The notes beneath the pieces were generated by a model. It was given only the letters and a program-made list of their open reading frames with translations. It was not told the origin of the DNA and ran no database searches. Positions 46,535-55,353 of a stretch of DNA of 64,000 bases are shown here, in pieces; the first letter of the stretch is position 1; every line of letters starts with the position of its first letter. This stretch comes from JAJKIV01 sp036741775 (GTDB taxonomy: Bacteria > Gemmatimonadota > Gemmatimonadetes > Gemmatimonadales > Gemmatimonadaceae), in contig DAINRQ010000022.1 of assembly GCA_036741775.1 (NCBI GenBank), positions 1 to 64,000 on the forward strand. Direction: 5' to 3'. The translations under genes were made by a program, and so were the position numbers.

Positions 46535-47332
46535 ATGGAAGGTCGCGTTCCGGGCGGACCCGGTAGCGCCGGCAGCGGTCGGATCTACATCTGGAATGGC
46601 GGGAGCCTGCTGATCGGGCGAAGTGGTTGGGCGACGGACGTCCACGCCCACCACGCGGTTCAGATCGCGTTGACCTCGGGGCCGGCGATCCGATTTCGGT
46701 CGGAGTCCGGCGACTGGAGGGAATACCGCGGGGTCATCATCACGCCCGACTACCCGCACGCGTTCGACGGCCTGAACGAGACTGTCGCGCATGTGTTCGT
46801 CGAGCCCGAATCCCGTGAGGGGCGATCGATGATGGAACGACTCAGTCAGTCGGGCATCGTCGCGATCGAGCCGCGAGATGACGATGCGGTGATCCGTGAT
46901 CTCTTTGCTGCGTGGGCGTCGACGCGCGGCGAGGGGAGGATGATCGCGGCTGGCCAGGCGGTCATCACTCACTTCGCCGGCGGGGTAGAGCCGGCGACGC
47001 CTGTCGATGATCGCGTGACGCGTGCGCTGACCTACATCAAGGGGCGGATCGGCGGGGCGATCACGCTCGAGGAGGTCGCAGCGGCGGTGAATCTGTCGCC
47101 GAGCAGGTTCCGGCATCTCTTCGTCGAGGAGACGGGCATGGCGTTGCGGCCGTACATCCTCTGGCTGCGATTTCAGAAGGCGTGGACGCTCATCTCGCAG
47201 GGGCAGAACCTCACCGCGGCCGCACACGGAGCCGGGTTCGCGGACTCGGCGCACCTCAGCCGCACGTCGAGGCGGATGTTCGGGATCCCGCCAGTCGCGC
47301 TTCAGGTGGAAAATAAGGGGTCAGAGTCCTAA
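46535..47332 (+). CDS. AraC-family regulator, second of a tandem pair
   Basis: A 265-residue paralog of the preceding regulator, with near-identical blocks (YIWNGGSLLIGR, VVI-type PDYPHAFDGL, AAVNLSPSRFRHLFVEETGM, AAHGAGFADSAHLSRTSRRM). It has an extra glycine-rich N-terminus. Start ATG at 46535 with GGGAGG upstream, 20 bp after the first gene. The C-terminus differs: the last residues NKGSES and the stop come from an inverted copy of the tag repeat next to the assembly gap. It was probably created by local duplication. Confidence 0.93.
   Translation: MEGRVPGGPGSAGSGRIYIWNGGSLLIGRSGWATDVHAHHAVQIALTSGPAIRFRSESGDWREYRGVIITPDYPHAFDGLNETVAHVFVEPESREGRSMMERLSQSGIVAIEPRDDDAVIRDLFAAWASTRGEGRMIAAGQAVITHFAGGVEPATPVDDRVTRALTYIKGRIGGAITLEEVAAAVNLSPSRFRHLFVEETGMALRPYILWLRFQKAWTLISQGQNLTAAAHGAGFADSAHLSRTSRRMFGIPPVALQVENKGSES
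47311..47328. repeat. tag repeat core, inverted, at the end of the AraC gene
   Basis: AAATAAGGGGTCAGAGTC is the complement of the tag core GACTCTGACCCC. It encodes the last residues of the AraC protein and ends 22 bp before the gap. Confidence 0.85.
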
Positions 47333-47349
47333 CGCATCGTTTTCACGCG

Positions 47350-47449
47350 NNNNNNNNNNNNNNNNNNNNNNNNNNNNNNNNNNNNNNNNNNNNNNNNNNN
47401 NNNNNNNNNNNNNNNNNNNNNNNNNNNNNNNNNNNNNNNNNNNNNNNNN
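47350..47449. other. assembly gap of 100 N
   Basis: Exactly 100 N, a conventional placeholder of unknown true length. It falls just after a tag repeat copy, so the break was probably caused by repeat DNA. It removes the C-terminus of the following minus-strand kinase. Confidence 0.99.
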
Positions 47450-49048
47450 CACGCGATGGGTCCACCATTCCCTCGCCTCGGCGTCGCCCCACGGCTCGAC
47501 GTCGCGCGATGCCTCTTCCAGTGCCCGGTTAAGCGCCGCGGCGGTCGGGGTCCGGGCTGCCGGGTCCTTCGCGAGACACGCGAGGATCGCATCATCCAGC
47601 GACGATGGGATCCCCTGCGAAGCGCGCTGCGACGGAGGCACCGGTTTCTCCTCGATGTGCTTCACCATGAGGCGCATGGTGTTGTCCGCCTCGAACACGA
47701 GTCGGCCCGTGACGAGGAAATAGGCGACGCAGCCTAACGCGTAGATGTCCGCCCGCGCATCCACCTCTTCCCCGAGCGCGAGCTCGGGCGCCATGTAGGC
47801 CGGCGTACCAAGTGCCAGCCCGGCTGCGGTGATCAACGACTCATCCGGGCTCGATCTCTTCACCGGCTTCACGAGCCCGAAATCGAGCACCTTCACGAAG
47901 TCGTAGCGAATGCCGGCTCGGCCGACGTGGATGTTCGCTGGTTTGATGTCGCGGTGCACGAGGTCGGCCTGATGCGCCTCCTCGAGGGACTCGCAGACCT
48001 GTCGGAGGATGTGAATCGCTCGGCCCGGCGGCACCGCGCCGTGCTCCCTGACGAGGGACTCGAGATCCATCCCGTCGAGCATCTCCATCACGTAGTAGAG
48101 CGTCTGATCCTCGGTCACCCCGAAGTCGTAGACCTCGACGGTGTGGGGCGAGCGGAGATTCGCTGCGGCTTCCGCCTCGCGGGAGAAGCGCTTCACGGCG
48201 AGTTGCGCCGCGTCACTGTCGCTCGCGCCGAGCGTTTCGGGACGAATGAGCTTCACGGCGGCGGGGCGCGCGAGCATGGTGTGGGTGGCCCGGTAGACCT
48301 CACCCATGCCCCCGCGGCCCAGCAGGTCACCGAGCCGGTAGCTCCCCATCTCGCGCGCCTTCGTCACCTGTCGCCCGAGCTGCGTCACGACGTGCGAGAT
48401 GACCCCAGCGACACCGACGAGCAGATAGTCGGGGTAGTGCATGACGAAGACGTTGCTCGCGGCGCCGAAATCCCATGTACCGTACGCGCGCGCGATGAGC
48501 ATGCCGAGGGGATTCATCGAGACGGCGATGAGCGCGGCGACCATGGTCTTCTTCGGCGGTGTGGGCACGATGGCCGCGAACATCAGCACCACCGCGCCAA
48601 TCCATGAGAGCTCCGGCCTGATGCTCATCCCCGCAGGCATTCGGCCCCAGTCGAAGACGATGCTCACGTGGAACATGATGCCGAGGGCGAACGCCATCAG
48701 CACCATGTAGACGAGGCCGAGGTCGAGGCTGCGCGCGGCGTCCTTCGCCCGGCGCGTGTACGCGTAGAACGCGAGGGAGATGATGATGCTCGCCGCAGCG
48801 ATGGCGTCGACGGGCAGGACGAGCGATCGCCACTGCGTGTCGCCCGGTGGGCTATTGAGGCGGAGCGTGAGGTGCCCGAGGATGGTGCCGAGGAGCCAGA
48901 GCGCCCCGCCGAGCAGCGAGAGGATGCCGAGGCGGGTGGACGCATCCCGGATCAGATCGGGCGGGAGAGACCGCGGGCGTCCCTGCGATTCGCGGGACGT
49001 CCGCGGGGTACCGATCGGATGAGGAGGAATCAGCTGCGGCGCGGGCAT
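47450..49048 (-). CDS. membrane-anchored Ser/Thr protein kinase, 3' end in the gap
   Basis: 533 codons are present before the gap. Uncommonly, the membrane part comes first: about six hydrophobic helices between residues 37 and 222. The kinase domain (about 237-510) follows, with GRGGMGEVY, K266, HRDIKPAN (365-372), DFG (389-391) and APE. The last visible residues (DAEAREWWTHRV) resemble the natural end of such kinases, so little is probably missing. It would sense membrane or lipid signals through the N-terminal bundle, which is inferred. ATG at 49048. A terminator-like hairpin separates it from msrA. Confidence 0.9.
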
Positions 49049-49104
49049 CGCCGCATTCTACGCTGGGCAGGTCAGCTTCGTCAGAACGGCGCAAGACCTC
49101 TAAA

Positions 49105-49140
49105 GGCGCACGGCCCTGCGCTCTTAGGGGGTCGTGCGCC
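49105..49140. terminator. hairpin between msrA and the membrane kinase
   Basis: GGCGCACG (49105-49112) pairs with CGTGCGCC (49133-49140), with CC/GG pairs extending the stem. It follows the minus-strand msrA stop by about 10 bp. Flanking AAA and TTT extend the pairing. Confidence 0.6.
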
Positions 49141-49150
49141 GTTTAACCCG

Positions 49151-49693
49151 CTAGTCCCGGAGGAAATGACAGGTATATCCTCCAGGATTCTTCTGCAGAT
49201 AATCCTGGTGGTAATGCTCTGCCGAGTACCACTTCGCCTCGGGGACGACCTCGGTGACGATCGGGCGCTTCCACTTCCCCGACGCATCCACGCGCGCCTT
49301 CACACGCTCGGCGATCTCGCGCTGCTCCGGTGATGTGTAGAAGATCGCCGAACGGTACTGCGTGCCGACGTCGTTGCCCTGACGGTTCAGGGTCGTGGGG
49401 TCGTGCAGTCGGAAGAACCACTGCTCGAGTAACGTCTCGTAGCTCAGCACCGACGGGTCGAACACGACTCGTATCGCCTCGGCGTGGCCGGATTTGCTGT
49501 CGTGCGTGTCGTGATACGTCGGGTTCTCGAGCCAGCCGCCGGTGTAGCCGACGTCGGTGTCCAGTACGCCGGGAACGGCACGGAGGATCTCCTCGACGCC
49601 CCAGAAACAGCCGCCCGCGAGGATCGCGACTTCGGTCTGCCGGCCAGCGGCGTTAGGTGCGGGAGGCGGAGAATTGCGGATGTCTGTGCTCAT
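49151..49693 (-). CDS. msrA: cytosolic peptide-methionine (S)-S-oxide reductase MsrA
   Basis: A 180-residue MsrA without a signal peptide. Catalytic GGCFWG has C29; GYTGGW, YRSAIFYTSPEQ and EHYHQDYLQKNPGGYTCHF are family motifs, the last with a C-terminal region cysteine that could act as resolving residue. It repairs oxidised methionine in the cytoplasm, complementing the exported copy at 5999. It is a single gene. A CGTTAGG motif lies in its early codons. Confidence 0.95.
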   Translation of the reverse strand: MSTDIRNSPPPAPNAAGRQTEVAILAGGCFWGVEEILRAVPGVLDTDVGYTGGWLENPTYHDTHDSKSGHAEAIRVVFDPSVLSYETLLEQWFFRLHDPTTLNRQGNDVGTQYRSAIFYTSPEQREIAERVKARVDASGKWKRPIVTEVVPEAKWYSAEHYHQDYLQKNPGGYTCHFLRD

Positions 49694-49812
49694 AGTCTGC
49701 TCGATGCGGTCGTGACATGAAGACGCGGCGGATGCGTTCGGTTCCCGCGCATCGCCATCCTAAACCTACTTGGTGCCGTAAGTGCGAGCCCGGCTGTTCA
49801 TTTCACGCCTAG

Positions 49813-49850
49813 GTGTCATTCCGAGCGTTGCGCCCCGTCGCGCTCGTCAG
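49813..49850. repeat. partial CATTCCGAGCG repeat (family C)
   Basis: GTCATTCCGAGCG followed by TTGCGCC marks a left arm only; the right arm is missing. It abuts the stop of the asparaginase-like gene. Confidence 0.6.
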
Positions 49851-50338
49851 TCGCGCAGCCGCTCGAAGACACCCTCCGAGCGGTTCTTCCGCACGTTGTC
49901 CCACATGAAGCTGCGGCCGTTCATCGCGATGTACACGCCGGGCGGCAGAGCCTGCACGAACGAAAGTGCGCTGCCAAGGTTGAAGAGGCCGTCCGAGCTG
50001 CCAAATGCGTACGGGACCATTGCACCCGTCAGGACCACCGTCTTGCCCGGCACTCCCGTCGCGATGGCTCCGGCGGTCTCGACCATGGTGTCGGTGCCGT
50101 GTGTGATGACGATGCACCGCTCGGGGCAGTCCCGACACGCAGCGACGATCGCGGACCGCTGCGCCTCTGTCATGTCGAGGCTGTCCACCATCATCAGCGT
50201 CTCGACATCGACCTCCACCTCGCACCTCCCCCGGCGCAGCATCTCGGGCACGTGGGTGTTGCGGAAGTAGAGCCTTCCGGTCAGCTCGTCGTACTCCTTG
50301 TCGAACGTGCCGCCGGTGACGAAGACGCGAACGCTCAT
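49847..50338 (-). CDS. short, single-domain L-asparaginase-like protein
   Basis: A 163-residue protein corresponding only to the N-terminal catalytic domain of type I/II asparaginases. Both catalytic threonines are seen: TGGTFD (T11) and THGTDTM (T82, D83); the lysine-bearing GKTVVLTGAMVP follows. The usual C-terminal domain is absent. Short asparaginase-domain proteins occur as stand-alone genes in many bacteria, so this is not necessarily a truncation; whether they are active is uncertain. The stop lies beside a partial family C repeat. ATG at 50338. Confidence 0.88.
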   Translation of the reverse strand: MSVRVFVTGGTFDKEYDELTGRLYFRNTHVPEMLRRGRCEVEVDVETLMMVDSLDMTEAQRSAIVAACRDCPERCIVITHGTDTMVETAGAIATGVPGKTVVLTGAMVPYAFGSSDGLFNLGSALSFVQALPPGVYIAMNGRSFMWDNVRKNRSEGVFERLRD

Positions 50339-50414
50339 TCGGTATGCATGGGTGAACGGAGTGGAAGAACCTGCCGCCGTCAGGCGTGGCAGGCGTACGC
50401 CTAACGTGTCCCCT

Positions 50415-51743
50415 TCAGTGCGTCAACCAGCGCAGCCACTGTGGCCCGTGCCAGAGCGTCGGCCGCCAGCGCCATCCCAACCCCGTAACGGCCGCGATGA
50501 GCGGCGCCTTCATTTCCTGCAGGTCGAACCTGTAGCTGTACGAGAGCTTCGGCGTGAGCCGCCCACGCTCGTCGATCTGCAGGCCGAACACGCGCTGCTG
50601 CTCCAACTGAAAGAACGTGACGCCCGAGGTCGTGGACCACTGGACGGCGCCCCCGGTCGCCCCCGCCGACCAATCGAGCCGCGATTGCTGGTCCGTGGGG
50701 TACACCGTCTTCGATTCCTCGTCGAGCTCGAGGAGAATCCGATGCGTACGGCGCATCCCGTGTGCACGCGCATGATCCACCCACTTCGCGTCAGCGAAGC
50801 GCCACGTCACCGCGATCCGACCGTCATCCTGTTCGGTGACGGTAAGCGGAGCATCGAGCGAGTTCACCGCGAGAAGCCGCTGCCGCAGCTCGTGAGCCGG
50901 CTGCGCGCTCACCCCGGTGCGCCCGGGCACCGTCCCCGCCCACGCCGCGCCGCGGAAGAAGTACACGCTCGCAATCATCACGAGCAGTACGATCGACGAG
51001 ACGAGCACCGGCGGCCGATAGAGCCAGAAGTTCTTCGCGTCGGGGCTCGCGCGTCCGACCGGCACGAACGCCGCCGACTCCGCGGGCCCAACGGCGGGGG
51101 TGGAACGCAGCCGGTCGACGACCGTCGGCTCGTCAGGGCCTGTGATGACAACGAGGGTTCGGCCGGCAACGAGCACCCTCGCGACGTCCCCCTGCGGGCG
51201 TGAAACCGTGAACGTGCCGTCGGCGGCGCGCGAGGGTACGAGGCTGGCCGACATCGTCAGGTACTGCGACGATGCATTCACGGCACTCGACGCATCGGGG
51301 TAGCGAGCGACGATGGCACTCGACGCGGGCGGGATGACCGCCATCTGTGCTACCTCCGCGCCTCCGAACGGAGAGCCAGGGCCGGCGCGGCGAAGGTCGC
51401 TCACCAGGTCCCGGTCGAATCCCGGGCCGAACACTGACACGGGATCGACGAACGTTCCATTCTCGGCGCGGAGCGCCTCCTCGCGCTCGACCCACCCGGC
51501 GTGCGGGCGGTCCTTGCCGAACGTCCACGCGAGATCGCGCTTCGGGATTGCACCGAATGCCTGCGCAAGGTGAAACGCGATCTGTGGCCCGGCGACGATC
51601 CCCAGGAAGCCCGCCACGAACACGAGCGGCCGGAGCGAGACGCCGGCGCGGATCATGAGGATCGCGAGCACGGTGAACACGACCGCGGCGATCGCGAGGA
51701 ACGCTACGATCCCGAGGACGACCGGGTTTGCCTTGAGGAACAT
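50415..51743 (-). CDS. membrane protein of unknown function
   Basis: A 442-residue protein I do not recognise. Two adjacent N-terminal membrane helices (about 8-31 and 37-57) precede a soluble region of roughly 150 residues; a third helix (about 232-250, FVSSIVLL-type VLVSSIVLLVMIASVYFF) separates it from a C-terminal beta-rich domain containing VTWRFADAKWVDHARAHGMR and YSYRFDLQEM. The chosen ATG at 51743 starts FLKANPVVLGIVAF; a GTG at 51806 would add 21 residues and neither has a clear ribosome-binding site. It lies upstream of the asparaginase gene in the same direction. Confidence 0.78.
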   Translation of the reverse strand: MFLKANPVVLGIVAFLAIAAVVFTVLAILMIRAGVSLRPLVFVAGFLGIVAGPQIAFHLAQAFGAIPKRDLAWTFGKDRPHAGWVEREEALRAENGTFVDPVSVFGPGFDRDLVSDLRRAGPGSPFGGAEVAQMAVIPPASSAIVARYPDASSAVNASSQYLTMSASLVPSRAADGTFTVSRPQGDVARVLVAGRTLVVITGPDEPTVVDRLRSTPAVGPAESAAFVPVGRASPDAKNFWLYRPPVLVSSIVLLVMIASVYFFRGAAWAGTVPGRTGVSAQPAHELRQRLLAVNSLDAPLTVTEQDDGRIAVTWRFADAKWVDHARAHGMRRTHRILLELDEESKTVYPTDQQSRLDWSAGATGGAVQWSTTSGVTFFQLEQQRVFGLQIDERGRLTPKLSYSYRFDLQEMKAPLIAAVTGLGWRWRPTLWHGPQWLRWLTH

Positions 51744-51901
51744 GCGCCGAGAGCCGTGGTTGACGGCAGCGGGCGGTGCTCGCGCCGCGTGCCGGTTGGT
51801 GCTCACCGCGGCGAAAGATGTCTCGCTCCGGCGAGCTCTGCCACACGGCGCAGCCAGCGAGCGGATGCTATTCCGAAGGAGTCAAGCGACCCGTGGAATC
51901 G

Positions 51902-52023
51902 CTCTCATTCCGAGCGAAGGGCCGTAGGCCCGAAGTCGAAGAATTACTGTCATTCCGAGCGGAGCGGCCGTAGGCCGAGCAGTCGAGGAATCGCCGTCGT
52001 CCCGGTAGAGGGACCTGCATGAC
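51902..52023. repeat. CATTCCGAGCG repeat (family C), rearranged copy
   Basis: Two left arms occur in tandem (CTCATTCCGAGCGAAGGGCC and GTCATTCCGAGCGGAGCGGC), then CAGTCGAGGAATCGCCG and a GGTAGAGGGAC loop part; the inverted right arm is reduced to CATGAC. It fills the spacer before the Ada-AlkA gene. Confidence 0.8.
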
Positions 52024-52034
52024 AACCTCCCCGT

Positions 52035-53597
52035 TCAGCGACCATCGTTCTGCGACGCGAGGCGAAGGTGGAGCGACGCGTACGCACGCCACGGCCGCCA
52101 CGCCTCAGCGCGGTGCTCGAGGTCGCGTGCGCTCGCGACCCCGATAGCACGCTGCACATCGCGATCGGAGGATGAGAACGCGTCGGGCCACTGGAGCGCT
52201 CTGGCGACAATGCTCGTGGCGAGGCGGTCGTCGATGCCTGCGATGCCCGTGAGCGCGCGATGCGTTGCGTTGACGTCGCTTCCGGGTTCCAGGGACAGCG
52301 TTCGATCGACAACCATGCGGGCGATGGCGGCGAGCGCCGATGCCCGGGCGCCCGGAACGCCGAGTCTCACGAGAGCATCCGCTCCGGCTTCCGCAACGCG
52401 TTCCGCGGTCGGGCTCAGGTGCGTGAGCGGTCTGCTCGACGGGTCGGCCGGTTCGCCGAGTGCGACGACCACGCGACGGATCGTCTCGAGCCCGTTCGCG
52501 CCTCGAGCGGAGCGGCGGAGCACGAGGGCGAGCGCCGCTTCGAAACCGTCGAATGCCCCAGGCATGCGGAGACCCGGCGTGCGCCGCACGAAAGCGCCGA
52601 GGCCACTCTGCGTGAGGTGTGCGTCGATTACCGTCGGCTCGGCGTCCAGGTCGAACAGGTGGCGGAGCCGAGCGAGAATCGGCATGAGGACCGGGAGGAG
52701 CGACGGCGAGATCTCCACCGTGAGGCAGGTGTTTCCCACACGTCTGCGGCCGTTGCCGTTAGGCAGCGCGGCGCTGACGAACACAACACCGGTTCGGCCG
52801 TCGAGCCGAACCGTTCGTCCGTAGCGCGCGCCATCGTTGTACTCGACCTCTGGGATCGTTCGCTCTGCCAGCATGGGAAGGAGTACATCCCAGGCCAGCG
52901 GCGCGCGGTACGCGAGCGTGAGGCGCAGTAGTTCCCCGCCCGCCGCCGTGGTGCCTTCACTTGTCGGGCGAACGGTGCGCGTCGCGCGCGCGTCGGTTGA
53001 ACGCTGGCCGCCACGCAGCGCAGAGGGTGGCATGCGGTACCGCTCGCGAAAGACAGCGTTGAACCGTCGAAGGCTCTGGAATCCGCTCGCGTACGCGACG
53101 CGCGTTACCGAGAGCGTGGTGTCGGCGAGGAGTCGCTTTGCCAGCAGCAGCCGATGGGTCTGCGCGAGCTCGAGCGGTGAGACGCCGACCTCGCGCTCGA
53201 GTGCGCGGCGGAGATGTCGCTCGCTCACGCCGAGGTCTCGCGCGAGGTCGGCGACGGTGCGACCGTTGAGGGCGCCGGCGGCGATGCGGTGCGCAGCCAC
53301 GTGCGCGAGGCGTGGGATGGCGTCGATGAGCGCGCGTCCGGGCGCGAGCTCGGGGCGGCATCGGAGGCACGGGCGGAATCCCGCACCCTCGGCGGCGGCC
53401 GGGGACACGAAGAACCGGCGACGTTCGGGGTAGGATACGCGGGCCGGGCACACCGGGCGACAATAGATGTGTGTCGTAGTGATGCCGACGAAGAAGAGCC
53501 CGTCGAAGCGCGCGTCGCGCGCGCCTAACGCGCGCTGGCAGGCGTCGGGGTCGAGATGCCCGGGGGCGGCGAACAGCTCGGGAGCCGTGGTGAACAT
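52035..53597 (-). CDS. Ada/AraC/AlkA fusion DNA repair protein
   Basis: A 520-residue adaptive-response protein. The N-terminal Ada methyl-phosphotriester domain has its four zinc cysteines (C46, C50, C77, C80). An AraC-type helix-turn-helix (about 110-205) follows, then an AlkA-type 3-methyladenine DNA glycosylase domain with a helix-hairpin-helix (GIAGIDDRLATSIVARAL) and the catalytic aspartate D478 in DAFSSSDRDVQRAIG. It senses and repairs alkylated DNA and likely regulates its own expression. The methylguanine methyltransferase domain of classical Ada is absent. Such fusions are known in Actinobacteria and others. ATG at 53597. Confidence 0.95.
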   Translation of the reverse strand: MFTTAPELFAAPGHLDPDACQRALGARDARFDGLFFVGITTTHIYCRPVCPARVSYPERRRFFVSPAAAEGAGFRPCLRCRPELAPGRALIDAIPRLAHVAAHRIAAGALNGRTVADLARDLGVSERHLRRALEREVGVSPLELAQTHRLLLAKRLLADTTLSVTRVAYASGFQSLRRFNAVFRERYRMPPSALRGGQRSTDARATRTVRPTSEGTTAAGGELLRLTLAYRAPLAWDVLLPMLAERTIPEVEYNDGARYGRTVRLDGRTGVVFVSAALPNGNGRRRVGNTCLTVEISPSLLPVLMPILARLRHLFDLDAEPTVIDAHLTQSGLGAFVRRTPGLRMPGAFDGFEAALALVLRRSARGANGLETIRRVVVALGEPADPSSRPLTHLSPTAERVAEAGADALVRLGVPGARASALAAIARMVVDRTLSLEPGSDVNATHRALTGIAGIDDRLATSIVARALQWPDAFSSSDRDVQRAIGVASARDLEHRAEAWRPWRAYASLHLRLASQNDGR

Positions 53598-53651
53598 GCC
53601 GGCAATCTAGGTCGCGCGCTGGCCGACGCTGGCCGGATTCGGACCTGTATA

Positions 53652-53670
53652 CAGCTATCAGCTATCAGCT
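53652..53670. repeat. AGCTATCAGCTATCAGCTA short repeat (family E), inverted copy
   Basis: Complement of the GATAGCTGATAGC units at 28723 and 29157; lies between the Ada-AlkA start and the DUF5655 gene. Confidence 0.75.
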
Positions 53671-53884
53671 AGCCCAACGGACGCCCTGCTCATCGGGAAA
53701 GGGCTCCGGAGATCCACCAACACTGTGGCTGATGGATGAGCTGGCCGGTAAATGCCGAGCGGGGGCCGCGAACCGTGGATTGGATGGCCGGATACGGCAA
53801 GCAGGGGAAGGTGCACGCGGCCAACGTGGCACTCGGACTTCCCGACATATGACTATGACCCGCCTCCCAGGGTTTGGGGGGTTC

Positions 53885-54478
53885 ATGAGCGACTCGATCG
53901 AGACGACCATGGTTGACAGCACGCGAGACTGGCAGCGGAGCCGTGCGATGTGGGTACGCATTCTGGAGAAGCGCACCGGTGTAGGCGTCGACACGTGGAA
54001 GCGCCGCATCATGAAGGAAGGGCTCGACGACGAATCCAGCCTGCGCGCATGGCTGACCTCGCAGGGGGTGACCGGCTATGGTCAATCGCTGCTCGTGATG
54101 GAGCGATTCGGCTACCCGGATTTCCTGCTGGCGACCGCCGATGAGCTGATCGATGCACAGTACGAGGATCGGCCGGGGCTCCGCCCGATCTTCGATGCGA
54201 TCATCGCGGCCGCAATGCGGTTCGGCAAGGTCACCGTGCAGGCCCGAAAAACCTACGTGTCGCTCGTGTCACCGCGCCGAACGTTCGCACGCGTCCAGGC
54301 GACTACGAAAGGGCGCGTCGATCTCGGCCTTCGGATCGAAGGCGTGGCGCCCGGCGGGCGTCTCCAGGCGTCCAGGATTCATGAGACGATGCCGCTGCAG
54401 ATCGGGCTCTCGACGCTCGCGGACATCGATGACGAGGTCGTGCGCTGGCTGCGCCGCGCCCACGACGAGAACTCGTGA
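53885..54478 (+). CDS. DUF4287/DUF5655-type protein
   Basis: A 197-residue soluble protein. The N-terminal part (WVRILEKRTGVGVDTWKRRI, then LTSQGVTGYGQSLLVMERFG) resembles DUF4287, and the C-terminal part (FGKVTVQARKTYVSLVSPRR, LGLRIEGVAP, DIDDEVVRWLRRAHD) resembles DUF5655. The pair is widespread in soil bacteria with no established function. I choose the ATG at 53885 because GGGGGG precedes it; ATGs at 53849 and 53855 would add a short basic tail. It is a lone gene, reading away from the Ada-AlkA gene. Confidence 0.85.
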   Translation: MSDSIETTMVDSTRDWQRSRAMWVRILEKRTGVGVDTWKRRIMKEGLDDESSLRAWLTSQGVTGYGQSLLVMERFGYPDFLLATADELIDAQYEDRPGLRPIFDAIIAAAMRFGKVTVQARKTYVSLVSPRRTFARVQATTKGRVDLGLRIEGVAPGGRLQASRIHETMPLQIGLSTLADIDDEVVRWLRRAHDENS

Positions 54479-54530
54479 GATCGCGGGCAACCAGCACGCC
54501 TGGCATCCTGGCCTGGGCTGGCCCCGTAAG

Positions 54531-55199
54531 TCAGAACGGGTAGCTCAGCCCCGTAGCGAACTGCAGGTTGTGCAACGTCGTCCGATCACGGAACGTCACC
54601 ACATCCCGGGCATCCGCGCGCAGACCGAGCTGCCGCCAGAGCCCGACGCGTACACCGATCGCCGGCGAGAGAGCGAACGTCGTCGAGTTCGTCGCCGCAA
54701 GCGGGAAGTCCGCGGTCGAGGAACGCAGGAGTGTCGCGGGTTTCGTGCTCAGTCCAGACGAACTGCCTTCCGAATTACGCGCCCAGAGCGCACCCGCGCC
54801 GAGCGACAGGACCGGGATCACGCGGCCATAGAGCGGTGACTCGAGCACGTTGAAGTCGCCCTGGAGTCCCGCGTGCGCGATGTAAAACCCGGTGGACTGC
54901 TCAGGGGCGTACTCGGCGAAGAGTCCGAACGCCATCCGCGAAGGCAGGACGGGGGTGTCCTCGGCCATCACGGTCGGGCGCCACATGAGACGCGCGCCCA
55001 TACCGTCCATGCCGATTCGGTCATCGCCGCGCGCATCGAGCCGGAAGTGGGCGTAGTACCCATCGAACTGAACGCGTGCTTTCGGGGTGAGCGGCTTGAG
55101 GACGTACGGGATCTGGGCTTCCGCCGAGGTCGCGGCGAGCGCGCCAACGACCGCGGGAACCACGAACGCCGATCGCAGAATCCGATAGGACAAGGTCAT
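54531..55199 (-). CDS. outer-membrane beta-barrel-like protein
   Basis: A 222-residue exported protein with a signal peptide (about 1-28, ending TSAEAQ). The rest shows alternating beta strands with aromatic ends (YYAHFRLDARGDDRIG, MAFGLFAEYAPEQ, VIPVLSLGAGALWAR, FALSPAIGVRVGLWR) and finishes with the barrel-type terminal F (GLSYPF). Porin-like or structural role; no substrate can be named. GAGGAG lies 6-8 nt before the ATG at 55199. Confidence 0.82.
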   Translation of the reverse strand: MTLSYRILRSAFVVPAVVGALAATSAEAQIPYVLKPLTPKARVQFDGYYAHFRLDARGDDRIGMDGMGARLMWRPTVMAEDTPVLPSRMAFGLFAEYAPEQSTGFYIAHAGLQGDFNVLESPLYGRVIPVLSLGAGALWARNSEGSSSGLSTKPATLLRSSTADFPLAATNSTTFALSPAIGVRVGLWRQLGLRADARDVVTFRDRTTLHNLQFATGLSYPF

Positions 55200-55353
55200 G
55201 GTTAGACTCCTCGATTGTTGAGCAGGACCAGCGGACGGCATCCGGTGTGCCAACGCGGGTTGGCCATTGATGCAGTCTGGAGACGTTCAAGTCGGCAGGC
55301 TGGTCTTTCAACACGGCAGACGGTCCCGTGGTCGATGCGGCGCTCCGGAACGG

